Shown: one piece after another, positions 42,506 through 51,130 of the stretch
Layout of the letters: each line of letters begins with the position of its first letter
Numbering within the stretch: the stretch's first letter is position 1
Source: an uncultured Methanomassiliicoccales archaeon
Lineage (GTDB): Archaea > Thermoplasmatota > Thermoplasmata > Methanomassiliicoccales > Methanomethylophilaceae
Length of the DNA: 64,000 nt
NCBI GenBank assembly: GCA_959597175.1
Contig: CAUFXM010000011.1
Location: forward strand, 11,829-75,828
Reading direction: 5' to 3'
Position numbers and translations under genes: made by a program
Notes under the pieces: model-generated
The model's database searches: none
What the model was told of the DNA's origin: nothing
The model's input: only the letters and a program-made list of their open reading frames with translations

Positions 42506-43192
42506 ATGGCAGACCTGCACGACCGCTGGGTCGCGGAGAGGAGGAACGAGCACTACTACAAGCTCGCCAAGAAGCTGAACTACCGCTCCAGGGCGTCCTT
42601 CAAGCTGATCCAGATCGACAACCGCTTCGGCATCTTCAAGCCCGGGGACGCCGTGGTCGACCTCGGTGCATGTCCGGGGGGATGGTGTCAGGTCGCGCAG
42701 GAACGCACCTGGCCCAACGGCAGGGTCATCGGCGTGGACCTGCGCTACATCAAACCCATCGAGGGTGTCGAGACCTTCGTCGGCGACATCACCGAGGATT
42801 CCACCATGATCGAGCTGATGGACAGGTTCGGTGGGAAGGCCGACGTGGTACTCTCTGACATGGCCCCGAACATCGCCGGCCACTACTCGATGGACCACGC
42901 CAGGTCTATCAACCTCTGCATGTACGCCGTGGACGTCTGCGACCGCATCCTGAAGAAGGAGGGCAAGCTGGTGATGAAGGTGTTCATGGGCGACATGTTC
43001 GACTCCCTAATGCAGGAGCTCAGGAAGAGGTTCCAGTCGGTGAAGGTGCACTCCCCTGACGCATCCAGGGACACATCGTCCGAGGTGTACGTGATCTGCC
43101 AGGGCTACTACGGGAAGTCCGGGATCACGCTGAAGAAGCCCGAGGTGGAGGAGAAGAAGCCCCAGTTCACCGCCAAAGGCGGGTTCATCTGA
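42506..43192 (+). CDS. rlmE: 23S rRNA 2'-O-methyltransferase RlmE (FtsJ/RrmJ)
   Basis: A 228-residue SAM methyltransferase with the K-D-K-E tetrad: Lys in NYRSRASFKL, Asp in VVLSDMAPNIAGH, Lys in KLVMKVFMG, Glu in SSEVYVICQ. SAM loop is VVDLGACPGGWCQ. It methylates the ribose of the 23S A-loop uridine. A TTTATAAG TATA element precedes the ATG by about 25 bases. Confidence 0.95.
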   Translation: MADLHDRWVAERRNEHYYKLAKKLNYRSRASFKLIQIDNRFGIFKPGDAVVDLGACPGGWCQVAQERTWPNGRVIGVDLRYIKPIEGVETFVGDITEDSTMIELMDRFGGKADVVLSDMAPNIAGHYSMDHARSINLCMYAVDVCDRILKKEGKLVMKVFMGDMFDSLMQELRKRFQSVKVHSPDASRDTSSEVYVICQGYYGKSGITLKKPEVEEKKPQFTAKGGFI

Positions 43193-43204
43193 CGTGATAC
43201 TGGT

Positions 43205-43996
43205 ATGGCCAGGCAGTATTCGCTGGAGCCGGTCGATATCGACGTTACTTTTGATTTCACAACCGGCACCCGGGGCTACTGGGACGGTTTCTGGGATGGG
43301 GGACCATACGGAAGGGGTGGTTCGGACCCTGATCGGCACAGCGAGACCATGAGGCGCTACAACAGGGAGATCTGGAGCAGGACGCTCCCCTGCGGGAAGC
43401 GGATGGACCTCTCGATAAACGGACACGTATACATCTGGGAGGGACACAGGCTCTCCAACGACTCCATAACGACCTGTTTCCGTCATCCCCTCGGCAGGCC
43501 GGTCATCGATGTCGTCGTCAAGGAGCTCGGAGACGGATACAAGTCGTTCATGGAGGACTATGTTCGCCGTACATACACCGCAGGGGGCTCGATCGTGCTG
43601 CCGATTCCCGACAGGATCCCCGGTGAACCGAGAGTCCAGAGCATTAACCAGGCCCGGGGCATCTCCCACATGATAAGGGACCGCTGGGACCTGACCCTCG
43701 AGTGCATCAGGTTGTATTACGATGGCGAGGTGTCCCCGTTGTACGGGAGCATCAACGCCTGTTCCTGGTTCTTCGATCCGTTCGTCGATTTCAGGGGATA
43801 CGTCGACTACTTCCTGCTGCAGGATCTGGTGGATCCGGATTACGGAGCGGTCAGGACGTGGAGGGACGATTCTCTCGGTAGCGATCCGTTGCCGGCGGAT
43901 TTCGACGAGTACATGGATTGGATCGGCAGGCAGATCGGCTTCGCAGAGAGCAGGGGCAGGCGCATAGCGGATATGCTGTCCCGGAGAACGGATTGA
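43205..43996 (+). CDS. DUF6994-like hypothetical protein
   Basis: A 263-residue soluble protein: DIDVTFDFTTGTRG at the N terminus, then an Arg/Asp-rich GGSDPDRHSETMRRYNREIW followed by LPCGKRMDL. This pattern resembles the DUF6994 family of unknown function. It lies 12 bases after rlmE but is probably not functionally tied to it. Confidence 0.6.
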   Translation: MARQYSLEPVDIDVTFDFTTGTRGYWDGFWDGGPYGRGGSDPDRHSETMRRYNREIWSRTLPCGKRMDLSINGHVYIWEGHRLSNDSITTCFRHPLGRPVIDVVVKELGDGYKSFMEDYVRRTYTAGGSIVLPIPDRIPGEPRVQSINQARGISHMIRDRWDLTLECIRLYYDGEVSPLYGSINACSWFFDPFVDFRGYVDYFLLQDLVDPDYGAVRTWRDDSLGSDPLPADFDEYMDWIGRQIGFAESRGRRIADMLSRRTD

Positions 43997-44192
43997 CTGT
44001 CAGCTCATGCTGCCTCATCCCGTTCATTTCAGTTCGGGGAATTGTCGTAGTCTTTACGCCATTCCGCATCGGTCGTGGGTCCTGACACATGATGCTGTTC
44101 GCACGCTTTGCGGTGCGTACCAGGGAATCCGGGTATGCCGTGGGGTTCCAGTGCGGGCGCCAGCATTCTCCTTTAACGTCCGGTGCAGATAC

Positions 44193-45002
44193 ATGGTCAT
44201 GCGCCCTTCGAAGATAGTCTGCATCGGCTGGAACTACCGCCCCCACGTGAGGGAGCTGGAGTCGGAGCTCCCTAAGGAGCCCACCGTGTTCCTGAAACCG
44301 CCCAGCTGCCTCATCGGTGACGGTGAGGACATCGTGATCCCTGAAGGAGTGACCAACGTGCAGCACGAGGTGGAGCTCGCAGTAGTCTTCGGAAGGAGGT
44401 GCCGGAGCGTCCCCGAGGAGGACGCCCTGTCCTGCATCTCGCATCTGGCGGTCTTCAACGACGTGTCGGCCAGGGACATGCAGTCGGCGGCCAGGAAGGC
44501 CGGGAACACCTGGGACCTGAGCAAGGGGATGGACACCTTCGGCCCCATGTCGGAGCCCGTCCCGGCGGGGGACATAGACGTGCAGGCACTGAATCTGGAG
44601 CTCAGGGTCAACGGGGGCCTCCGCCAGAGCGGGAGCACCCGCGACATGATCTTCACCGTGCCTAAGCTGATAGCCTACGTCACCCGCTTCATGACGATGG
44701 AGGAGGGGGACGTCCTCATCACGGGGACCCCGGAGGGTGTGTCCGAGATAAGGCCCGGGGACGTGGTCGTCGCATCGATCCCGGGGGTCGGCTCGGTCAC
44801 GAACCGCGTGGTTCGCGGTCGATTTCGACCGAGCGTGTCCCCGGTTCACGGGCGTCTCATGATGACCAGCTCCGAGCCGCTGTCCAAGTTCACCCTGTTC
44901 ACCGTTTCCATGCCCATCTCGGTCATGGAGGTCATGTACTCGTCAGAGGTGGGCATCCACGACCCGTGGAAGCGCTTCTCCCCCTTGGGTGCGTCATCGT
45001 AG
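44193..45002 (+). CDS. Fumarylacetoacetate hydrolase (FAH) family protein
   Basis: Residues 1-~212 are a FAH-superfamily domain with Glu ligands in HEVELAVVFG, the FNDVSARDMQ motif and the GTPEGV signature in LITGTPEGVSEIRPGD. Family members hydrolyse, decarboxylate or isomerise keto acids; substrate unknown. The start is ATG 44193 (or 44199) after a TTTAACG TATA-like element. The last ~50 residues are antisense to the methyltransferase remnant and lack family similarity, so the stop may have been lost or the end is overlapping. Confidence 0.8.
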   Translation: MVMRPSKIVCIGWNYRPHVRELESELPKEPTVFLKPPSCLIGDGEDIVIPEGVTNVQHEVELAVVFGRRCRSVPEEDALSCISHLAVFNDVSARDMQSAARKAGNTWDLSKGMDTFGPMSEPVPAGDIDVQALNLELRVNGGLRQSGSTRDMIFTVPKLIAYVTRFMTMEEGDVLITGTPEGVSEIRPGDVVVASIPGVGSVTNRVVRGRFRPSVSPVHGRLMMTSSEPLSKFTLFTVSMPISVMEVMYSSEVGIHDPWKRFSPLGASS

Positions 45003-45376
45003 GTTATGAGGTTCCACTCCAGGATGCTCAGGGGGCTCGCCTGTCCTGGATCCAGGTGGCGTCTCATGATCAGCAACCCACCAGGGGCGACGGATTCGAA
45101 GACCTTCCGGCACATCCGGATGTCGGAGTTGGACCTGTTGAAGGACGAGAACACGATGTCGTACGGTCCGCCCAGGTCGTCGGTGTAGAAGTCTCCGGTC
45201 AGGATCTCCGCCTCGCATCCGTACGCGTCGAAGAACTCCCTGGCGATGGGCCTGGTTGCCAGGGGGAAGTACTCTATCGAATAGTCCCTGAGCATGTAGA
45301 TGAAGTCTATCTCCTTGGCCTCCCTGGAGTAGACGTTCTCGAGGTACGGCTGCTCCCGGTAGATCTGTCGCGCCAC
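44846..45376 (-). pseudogene. Truncated O-methyltransferase (lacks SAM motif I)
   Basis: 176 residues, resembling only the C-terminal part of class I O-methyltransferases: ILTGDFYTDDLGGPYDIVF, SFNRSNSDIRMCRKVFESV, APGGLLIMRRHLDP. The glycine-rich SAM motif I and the N-terminal dimerisation domain are missing. The frame starts right after the stop of the flavin reductase gene. GTG at 45376 follows a GAGGAG site. It looks like a remnant or deletion product. Confidence 0.6.
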
Positions 45377-45478
45377 CTCCTCTGATTCTCGTCGGGCACC
45401 CTCTCCGCCCTGCTGTCCTCTGCCAGTTGGCGGGCGGAGGGCTTCCCGCGAGACGGGGCGCGCGGCCGTGACCGGCGC

Positions 45479-45994
45479 TCACTGCCTGGCGGGAGCGAGG
45501 GTCGAGAACCCGTCCCAGGCAACAAGGGACTCCACGGAGGCGTCCCCGTACGCGGAGTCTACGAAGCATGTGTAGAGGTAGTGGTCCCCCACCTCGACGA
45601 CCTTGTCGAGGGTGACGCACATGGCGAGCTTCACGTCCTCGGGGACCCTGATGTCGCAGTCGGGGAGGTCCGTCAGCCTCATGCCCTCGGACTTGTCGGT
45701 GTCTCTGCCGGTGCTGGTGCCGCATCTGATGATGTCGGGGACCATGCCGCTGCCGGGGATCGCGATCACGGCCTTTCCGGTGTCGCGGACGACCTCTCCG
45801 GTGTAGGCGTCCCTACCCATGGCGAACCCCACCATGACCGGATCGAACGAAAGGTGGCAGAAGAAGCACACCGGGGCGTAGTTCAGCTTCCCGGAGGCGT
45901 CCCTGGTGCAAACGACGGTCAGGGGGTTGGGCGATGTGTACTCGGTGATCTTCGGGGTGTCGATCTTCTGGATCATGGTCATCGGCACATGCAA
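45479..45994 (-). CDS. Flavin reductase-like (flavoredoxin) protein
   Basis: 171 residues, a flavin-reductase-like FMN-binding domain: TPKITEYTSPNPLTVVCTRD, CHLSFDPVMVGFAMG and the YLYTCFVDSAYGD C-terminal strand. Such proteins reduce or carry flavin; some are electron-transfer partners. It is divergent from the HxlR regulator with a repeat-rich 74-base gap between them, so it is probably its target. Start ATG 45994; later in-frame ATGs at 45982 and 45976 are possible. Confidence 0.8.
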   Translation of the reverse strand: MHVPMTMIQKIDTPKITEYTSPNPLTVVCTRDASGKLNYAPVCFFCHLSFDPVMVGFAMGRDAYTGEVVRDTGKAVIAIPGSGMVPDIIRCGTSTGRDTDKSEGMRLTDLPDCDIRVPEDVKLAMCVTLDKVVEVGDHYLYTCFVDSAYGDASVESLVAWDGFSTLAPARQ

Positions 45995-46014
45995 GGCGGA
46001 TGGGGGATATCAAC

Positions 46015-46058
46015 TTGGTACGAATAACATACTTACTTGGTATGGTGTACCGTACCAG
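46015..46058. promoter_or_regulatory. Probable HxlR operator between flavin reductase and hxlR genes
   Basis: Two direct copies of CTTGGTA at 46015-46021 and 46037-46043, spaced 22 bases (two helical turns), and an inverted TGGTA/TACCA pair at 46039-46043 and 46054-46058. This symmetric, phased arrangement fits a dimeric winged-helix repressor binding its own divergent promoter. Confidence 0.6.
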
Positions 46059-46068
46059 GGGCGATACC

Positions 46069-46437
46069 ATGATGGGGAACGACATGACGTACGACGAGTT
46101 CACCGGCAGGGTCCACGACGTGATTCTGACCGAGCAGGGCAACTGTCCGGTCTCGTCGCTGCTGGGGATGGTGCAGGGGAAGTGGAAGTTCCAGATACTC
46201 TACGAGATTTGTATCAAGGACCCGATCCGCTACGGGGAGCTGAAGAGGGTTATCCCGGGGATAACGAGCACGATGCTGTCCGCGTCCCTCAAGGAGCTGG
46301 AGCACGACGGGCTGATCACACGGACGCAGTACGAGGAGGTGCCCCTGAGGGTCGAGTACTCCCTCACCGAGAGGGGCAACGACCTCATGCCGGTGTTCTA
46401 CGAGATGGCCCGCTGGGGTCTGAAGCACATCCCCTGA
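46069..46437 (+). CDS. HxlR-family transcriptional regulator
   Basis: A 122-residue winged-helix HxlR/DUF24 protein: Cys in GNCPVSSLLGMVQGKWKF, the family signature, followed by LKRVIPGITSTMLSASLKEL as recognition helix region and LTERGNDLMPV. The conserved Cys is a redox or aldehyde sensor in several relatives. Start ATG at 46069 or 46072. It is divergent from the flavin reductase gene, with the operator repeats in between. Confidence 0.85.
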   Translation: MMGNDMTYDEFTGRVHDVILTEQGNCPVSSLLGMVQGKWKFQILYEICIKDPIRYGELKRVIPGITSTMLSASLKELEHDGLITRTQYEEVPLRVEYSLTERGNDLMPVFYEMARWGLKHIP

Positions 46438-46448
46438 CGGGATCCCGC

Positions 46449-46968
46449 TCAGCCCAGTATCCAGAGCCTCCGGACGATGCCGACCGTCTTCCATCTCCCG
46501 TTGAGGCTGATGTAGTCGAACCCGCCCAGATAGTATATGGCGAGCATGGCCAGGATGTACACGATGTGGTAGTCCACCAAGGGATTGTCCGACGGGGGGG
46601 GGGACGCTCAGCATGTACATCAGGACCATCATCACGCACATCCCTATGGTGGAGAGTCTGGACGCGATGCCGAGCAGCAGCCCGATGCCGACAAGGAACA
46701 TTCCTGCCATGAGGAGGAAGTCCACCACGGCGTTGCCGGCCAGGGAGTGGAACATGTCCGCGAAGACGCCGGAGACCAGCTCCGACAGGTAGTATTCGGT
46801 GGGAGACCCGCCGTTTATGACTGCAGCCTCTGGAGTCGTGAGCATGCCGAGCCCCAGGAGCTTGTCGAAGAAAGCCCAGAGCATCATGAACGCGAGGACG
46901 AGGCGGAGAGCCGCCAGGCAGCACCTGCCCCTTTCGGCCTGATCGAGGGATGAGAACCTGTCGAACAC
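46449..46968 (-). pseudogene. DoxX-like membrane protein, frameshifted in a G10 tract
   Basis: It begins MFDRFSSLDQAERGRCCLAA and shows DoxX-type helices (ALRLVLAFMMLWAFFDKLLG, VVDFLLMAGMFLVGIGLLLG, STIGMCVMMVLMYMLSV). At the C10 run (G10 on the plus strand, 46594-46603) the frame breaks. One base fewer restores SDNPLVDYHIVYILAMLAIY and a final helix ending WILG with TGA at 46449-46451. So about 172 residues are encoded with a +1 error, either phase variation or a sequencing artefact. Confidence 0.75.
46594..46603 (+). repeat. G10 homopolymer inside the DoxX-like gene
   Basis: Ten consecutive G on the plus strand, C10 in the coding strand. Homopolymers of this length are prone to slipped-strand length changes; nine Cs give an intact DoxX frame. 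Confidence 0.9.
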
Positions 46969-46998
46969 AGCATATGTATGGTTTCTATACCTATAACT

Positions 46999-49743
46999 TC
47001 AGTCCCAGAACCTCTTGTTCTTGGCGTACAGGATCTCGGCGTTCATGATGTCCCGGTAGAAATCGTCCTCGTCCACATGCATGCTCCGGAGGATCCTGGA
47101 GGCGGTGTCCGGGCCAATCCCTCTGCCGGCCAGTACGATCACCGCGCGCTTGCCGTGCTCGTTGACCAGGTTGGCGTTCCTGGACAGGCGCATTCTGTCC
47201 TTCTTCTCCTGGGCGGACAGCTCCTGATGCTTCACAAGGGAGATGTTGTCCCTCTCGTAGGACTTCAGCACCGCTATCATCACCCCTCCGCACTGGGGAC
47301 ATCTGAACCTTTTCGGGGCGTCCCCCACCCTGAACCTCCATTGGGAGCCGCAGTTGAGGCAGGATGCGAACATGACCTCGTCCTCCAGCCTCTTCTTGAG
47401 GGCCATCAGTATGGAGTGGTCGGCGCGCACGGGCTGCATGAGCTCCTTGGACCTGACGATCCCCTCCAGGCCTATGGCGGAGACGGTGCCCAGGACCAGC
47501 CTGATGCTGCCGCCGGCGATCATGGACACGACCCTCTCCGTGTTCGGGATGTCCAGGTCCTCCCAGAGGACCTTGTTCACAGCCTCCCTGTAAGCCGGCG
47601 TGTCGTGATGGAGCTCGAACAGCCTCTGGAAGTTCATGAAGCGGTGGTCCGCGTTCTTCTCGATGATCCCGAACTTCTTGGCGACGAAGACGAACCTCCA
47701 CCTGAGGAAGGAGGAGTTCACCACGGTGATCCTCGACAGGGCCTCGACGGTCCCCGGTTTCACCGACGTCACGGTCTGGAGTATGTCGTCGCGCTTCATG
47801 TTCCTGGGAAGCTCCAGGATGATCCTGTACGGGTCCGCGGTCATGCCGACGCTCTCGCCCAGACGGGCGGTGAGCAGCGCGGCGTAGATCTTCCCCAGGG
47901 TCTCGTTCACCCTGCTCCCGAAGCATCCGTTGACTATGGCGAGCCTGTCCCCGACCTCCACGGTGACCACCTGGTCGGTGGGCATGGTGAACCTCTCGTC
48001 CTGGTCCGCGAAGTACTTGCGGAGCACCCTGCGGCAGCCCTCGTCCCCGGGGTAGTCCTCCAAGTTCCTGAGCCGGCGCATCCTGCCCACCTCCATGGCC
48101 ACCTCGTAGGGAACGGGGATGTCCGAGCCCACCCAGTTCGGCACCGAGCCGACCTCGCGGGCCTCCTCCACCAGGATCTCGTCCTCCCTCATCTCCACGA
48201 TGCGCCAGGTTCTGCCCTTGGCGATGAACATGGCATACTCCTCGGCGAAGGAGGCCACGAAGCTCTCGTCCAATGTCCCTATCACGGCTCTGGTGCCGAT
48301 GTCCCTGATCATGTAGGAGCGCTCGTCGGGGATCATCGAGATGTTCTCGTAGAAGTAGTTCATGCCCTTGCGGGACCGGCGGAAGCTGTCGCCGTCCACG
48401 AACACCATCTTGATGGACTCCAGCTGGGCGAGCACGTCGTCCATGTCCGCCCGGGTCAGGTCCCTGAACGGGTACGCTCCGGAGAACACCCTGAACGCGG
48501 TGTCCCTGTCGGTGCCCCCCGACATGGTCATGGCTATCAGCTGGTTGGCCACCACCGAGAGGGGACAGGGTCTGCCCTCCCAGAACTCCAGCTCCTTGGA
48601 GTCGCACCTCCTGGCTATCACCAGCGCCTCCGCCACCTCGTCCGGGGCGGTGGCGATGATCTTGGCTCTGATACGTTCTCCCACGCGGTGGCCTGCGCGG
48701 CCCGCCCTCTGGATCATGCGGGATACCTGCCTGGGGGAGTTGTACTGGATCACCATGTCGGTGGAGCCCACATCTATCCCGAGCTCTAGGGACGAGGTGC
48801 ATATCAGCGCCCTGACCTCTCCCCTCTTGAACCTGTCCTCCATGTCCATGCGGTTCTCCTTGGAGAGGGACCCATGGTGGACGTCTATGGATATGGACTC
48901 GTCCCAGATGTGGTAGCGGGCGGCGAGCCATTCCGCCGTCTCCCTGGTGTTGACGAAGAACAGCGTCGACCGACCGGACTCCACGACCTCCCTGGCCCTC
49001 TTCATGACGGCGAGGATGTCGGGGTCGCACTGCAACTTGTCGAGAAGGACGGGATCCTCGTCAGGCGCTGGGCTCTCCACATCTATGTCGAAGTCGCGGT
49101 GGGTGTCGTGTTTCCTGACCGTGACCTCCCTCCGGGTGCCTCCGAGGAACCTTGCCACGCTGTCCACGTTGCCGACCGTGGCGGACAGTCCGATCCTCTG
49201 GTACTCCCCGGCGATCAGGCACAGCCTCTCAAGGGCCACGCTCATCTGGGCGCCCCTCTCCGTGTTGGACAGTTCGTGGATCTCGTCCACCACCACCCAC
49301 TGCACGCCCTTCAGGTGCTCCTTCAGGCGCTTGCCTGTGAACATGACCTGGAGCGTCTCGGGGGTCGTTATCAGTATCTCGGGGGGATTCTGGGCCTGGT
49401 GGTTCCTCTCCGCCTGGGAGGTGTCCCCGTGGCGGACCCCCACTGTTATTCCCAGGGCGCGGCCGTACTCCTCCATCCTGCGCAGCATGTCCCTGTTCAG
49501 GGCGCGGAGCGGTGTGATGTACAGGCATCTGAATCCGGCGCGGCTGCCCTTGGTCTTGTAGATGGTGTTGAAGATGGGCAGCATCGCCGCCTCCGTCTTC
49601 CCGATCCCGGTGGGAGCGACTAGCAGTATGTGCCCTCCCCTGAGGATCCTGGGTATGACGTCGGCCTGCGGAGGTGTCGGTTCGGTGATTCCCCTCGCCT
49701 CCAGGGCCGAGACGAGCTCCGGGCACAGTTCGGGGAAGGACAT
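46999..49743 (-). CDS. Lhr-like ATP-dependent helicase with C-terminal zinc ribbon
   Basis: A 914-residue SF2 helicase: Walker A APTGIGKTEA, WVVVDEIHEL, LSATVGN, TSSLELGIDVGSTDMV, QRAGRAGHR. After the winged-helix core, a zinc ribbon (CLNCGSQW ... CPQCGG) and a C-terminal HhH-like RGIGPDTASRILR appear. This corresponds to a second archaeal Lhr-type clade. The first ATG of the frame (49788) lies upstream of a hairpin, so ATG 49743 is preferred. Confidence 0.9.
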   Translation of the reverse strand: MSFPELCPELVSALEARGITEPTPPQADVIPRILRGGHILLVAPTGIGKTEAAMLPIFNTIYKTKGSRAGFRCLYITPLRALNRDMLRRMEEYGRALGITVGVRHGDTSQAERNHQAQNPPEILITTPETLQVMFTGKRLKEHLKGVQWVVVDEIHELSNTERGAQMSVALERLCLIAGEYQRIGLSATVGNVDSVARFLGGTRREVTVRKHDTHRDFDIDVESPAPDEDPVLLDKLQCDPDILAVMKRAREVVESGRSTLFFVNTRETAEWLAARYHIWDESISIDVHHGSLSKENRMDMEDRFKRGEVRALICTSSLELGIDVGSTDMVIQYNSPRQVSRMIQRAGRAGHRVGERIRAKIIATAPDEVAEALVIARRCDSKELEFWEGRPCPLSVVANQLIAMTMSGGTDRDTAFRVFSGAYPFRDLTRADMDDVLAQLESIKMVFVDGDSFRRSRKGMNYFYENISMIPDERSYMIRDIGTRAVIGTLDESFVASFAEEYAMFIAKGRTWRIVEMREDEILVEEAREVGSVPNWVGSDIPVPYEVAMEVGRMRRLRNLEDYPGDEGCRRVLRKYFADQDERFTMPTDQVVTVEVGDRLAIVNGCFGSRVNETLGKIYAALLTARLGESVGMTADPYRIILELPRNMKRDDILQTVTSVKPGTVEALSRITVVNSSFLRWRFVFVAKKFGIIEKNADHRFMNFQRLFELHHDTPAYREAVNKVLWEDLDIPNTERVVSMIAGGSIRLVLGTVSAIGLEGIVRSKELMQPVRADHSILMALKKRLEDEVMFASCLNCGSQWRFRVGDAPKRFRCPQCGGVMIAVLKSYERDNISLVKHQELSAQEKKDRMRLSRNANLVNEHGKRAVIVLAGRGIGPDTASRILRSMHVDEDDFYRDIMNAEILYAKNKRFWD

Positions 49744-49758
49744 GAAAAACGGTAAGGT

Positions 49759-49777
49759 GCCGGGGGATTCCCCCGGC
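49759..49777 (-). terminator. Hairpin between HdrD-like and Lhr-like genes
   Basis: A perfect 8-bp GC stem with a 3-base loop, 8 bases past the HdrD-like stop on the minus strand; a short T5 run follows about 12 bases further. Probably terminates or attenuates transcription before the helicase gene. Confidence 0.5.
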
Positions 49778-49784
49778 TTTTGGA

Positions 49785-51008
49785 TCATTCGGCGGCGGGT
49801 TTCTCCTCGACCTTGGGTGCGGTGACCTCGAGGAGCACCTGGGACAGGTCCATCACCTTAATCTTGGACCCGATCTTCTTGGCACCCTGGGTGAGGTTCA
49901 GCACGCAGAACGGGCAGCAGGTGATCAGGATCTCGGCCCCGGTGGCCTCGGCGTCCCTGATCCTCTCGGCCGCGACGGCGGTGGCGAAGTCGTTGAACTG
50001 GCTCTTGTAGCCTCCTCCGGCACCGCAGCACCTGGAGTTCTCCCTGGACCTCTCCATCTCGACGAACTCCACTCCCTTCAGCTTCTTGATGACGTTCCTG
50101 GGGGCGTCGTAGACGCCGGAGTGCCTTCCGAGGTGGCAGGGGTCGTGGTAGGTGACCTTGTGCTTGAACTCGTTGTTCAGGGGCAGCTTCCTGTCTGCGA
50201 TGAGCTGCTCCACGTACTGGGAGAAGTGGTAGACGTTCTGACCGACCTTGGCGTAGTACTTGCCGAAGTCGGTGGAGACGGTCTTGTAGCATCCAGAGCA
50301 GGTCATGACCATGTCCTTGGCGCCCATGCCGTCCGCCTTCTCGACCACGGTCTCGGCGCATCCCAGGGACGCGTTCTTGGTACCGGTCCTGAGCAGTGGC
50401 GACGAGCAGCACCACTCCTTGTCTCCGAGGCAGTTCATCTTGACGCCGGCCCTGGAGAGGACGATGACTCCGGCCTGGGCGATGTGCTGCATCCTGTAGG
50501 ATCCAGTGCATCCGGCGAAGAAGATGACGTCGGGAGGGGTCGCCCTCTCCACCTCTGCGGGCCACCACGCGTCCCTCTTGGAGGGGGGTTCGCCGTAGGG
50601 GTTGTGGCACTCGTAGACCTTGGCCGCCATTCCCTTGTGGGCGGAGAGCGGTCCCGCGCCGTTCTCGACGATCCAGGCCCTCATGTCCTCCCAGAAGTCT
50701 ACCAGGTGGATCTGGGCGTGGCACACGACCTCGCAGTTCCCGCATCCGGTGCACTTGTACATGGCGTCGACGAACTCGGGGCTGAGGGTGACCTCCCTGT
50801 CGAGCATGTCGTCCAGCATCCCGGTCCCGACCTTGTCCAGCTGGTTCACGTAGTAGATCTTTCCCCTGGGGGTGACGGACTCCCACGGGGTCTGGTTGTG
50901 CGCCTCGCACACGTCGATGCAGTATCCGCACTGCAGGCAGGCCGTGAGGACCTTCTGCACGCGGGGGAGCTTGATGAACTCCGGTTTTTTGATTGTGATC
51001 TCCACCAT
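49785..51008 (-). CDS. HdrD-like Fe-S protein with two CCG domains
   Basis: A 407-residue protein. Two N-terminal [4Fe-4S] motifs (CLQCGYCIDVC, CTGCGNCEVVC) are followed by two CCG domains (FAGCTGSYR ... WCCSS ... CSGCY; DPCHLGRH ... CCGAGGG ... CCPFC), the layout of heterodisulfide reductase subunit D. In Methanomassiliicoccales, HdrD-like proteins are proposed to pass electrons from a membrane complex to CoM-S-S-CoB; that role here is inference. A glycolate- or lactate-oxidase type subunit is an alternative. It is a single gene with a hairpin after it. Confidence 0.82.
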   Translation of the reverse strand: MVEITIKKPEFIKLPRVQKVLTACLQCGYCIDVCEAHNQTPWESVTPRGKIYYVNQLDKVGTGMLDDMLDREVTLSPEFVDAMYKCTGCGNCEVVCHAQIHLVDFWEDMRAWIVENGAGPLSAHKGMAAKVYECHNPYGEPPSKRDAWWPAEVERATPPDVIFFAGCTGSYRMQHIAQAGVIVLSRAGVKMNCLGDKEWCCSSPLLRTGTKNASLGCAETVVEKADGMGAKDMVMTCSGCYKTVSTDFGKYYAKVGQNVYHFSQYVEQLIADRKLPLNNEFKHKVTYHDPCHLGRHSGVYDAPRNVIKKLKGVEFVEMERSRENSRCCGAGGGYKSQFNDFATAVAAERIRDAEATGAEILITCCPFCVLNLTQGAKKIGSKIKVMDLSQVLLEVTAPKVEEKPAAE

Positions 51009-51090
51009 GATTCCGTTCTCCTTCGATGCGGCCCACGGGGGCCGCTATTCCAACGTTCGGACCAAAAAATGACGGTATTTAACCGTTATA

Positions 51091-51110
51091 GGGGAGGGGG
51101 CGGGGGGCGG
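51091..51110 (+). other. G-rich tract in the leader of the ATP-binding protein gene
   Basis: 17 G in 20 bases with runs of 4, 5, 6 and 2, between a GTATTTAACC TATA-like element (51075-51083) and the start codon. The run pattern could fold a G-quadruplex in the mRNA leader or on the coding strand. Confidence 0.45.
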
Positions 51111-51130
51111 TGCCCTATCTGGCCGAAATA

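Noticed and set aside
44007..44192. N-terminal extension of the FAH gene
   Set aside because: Unlike the family, and lies before the TATA-like element; ATG 44193 fits better.
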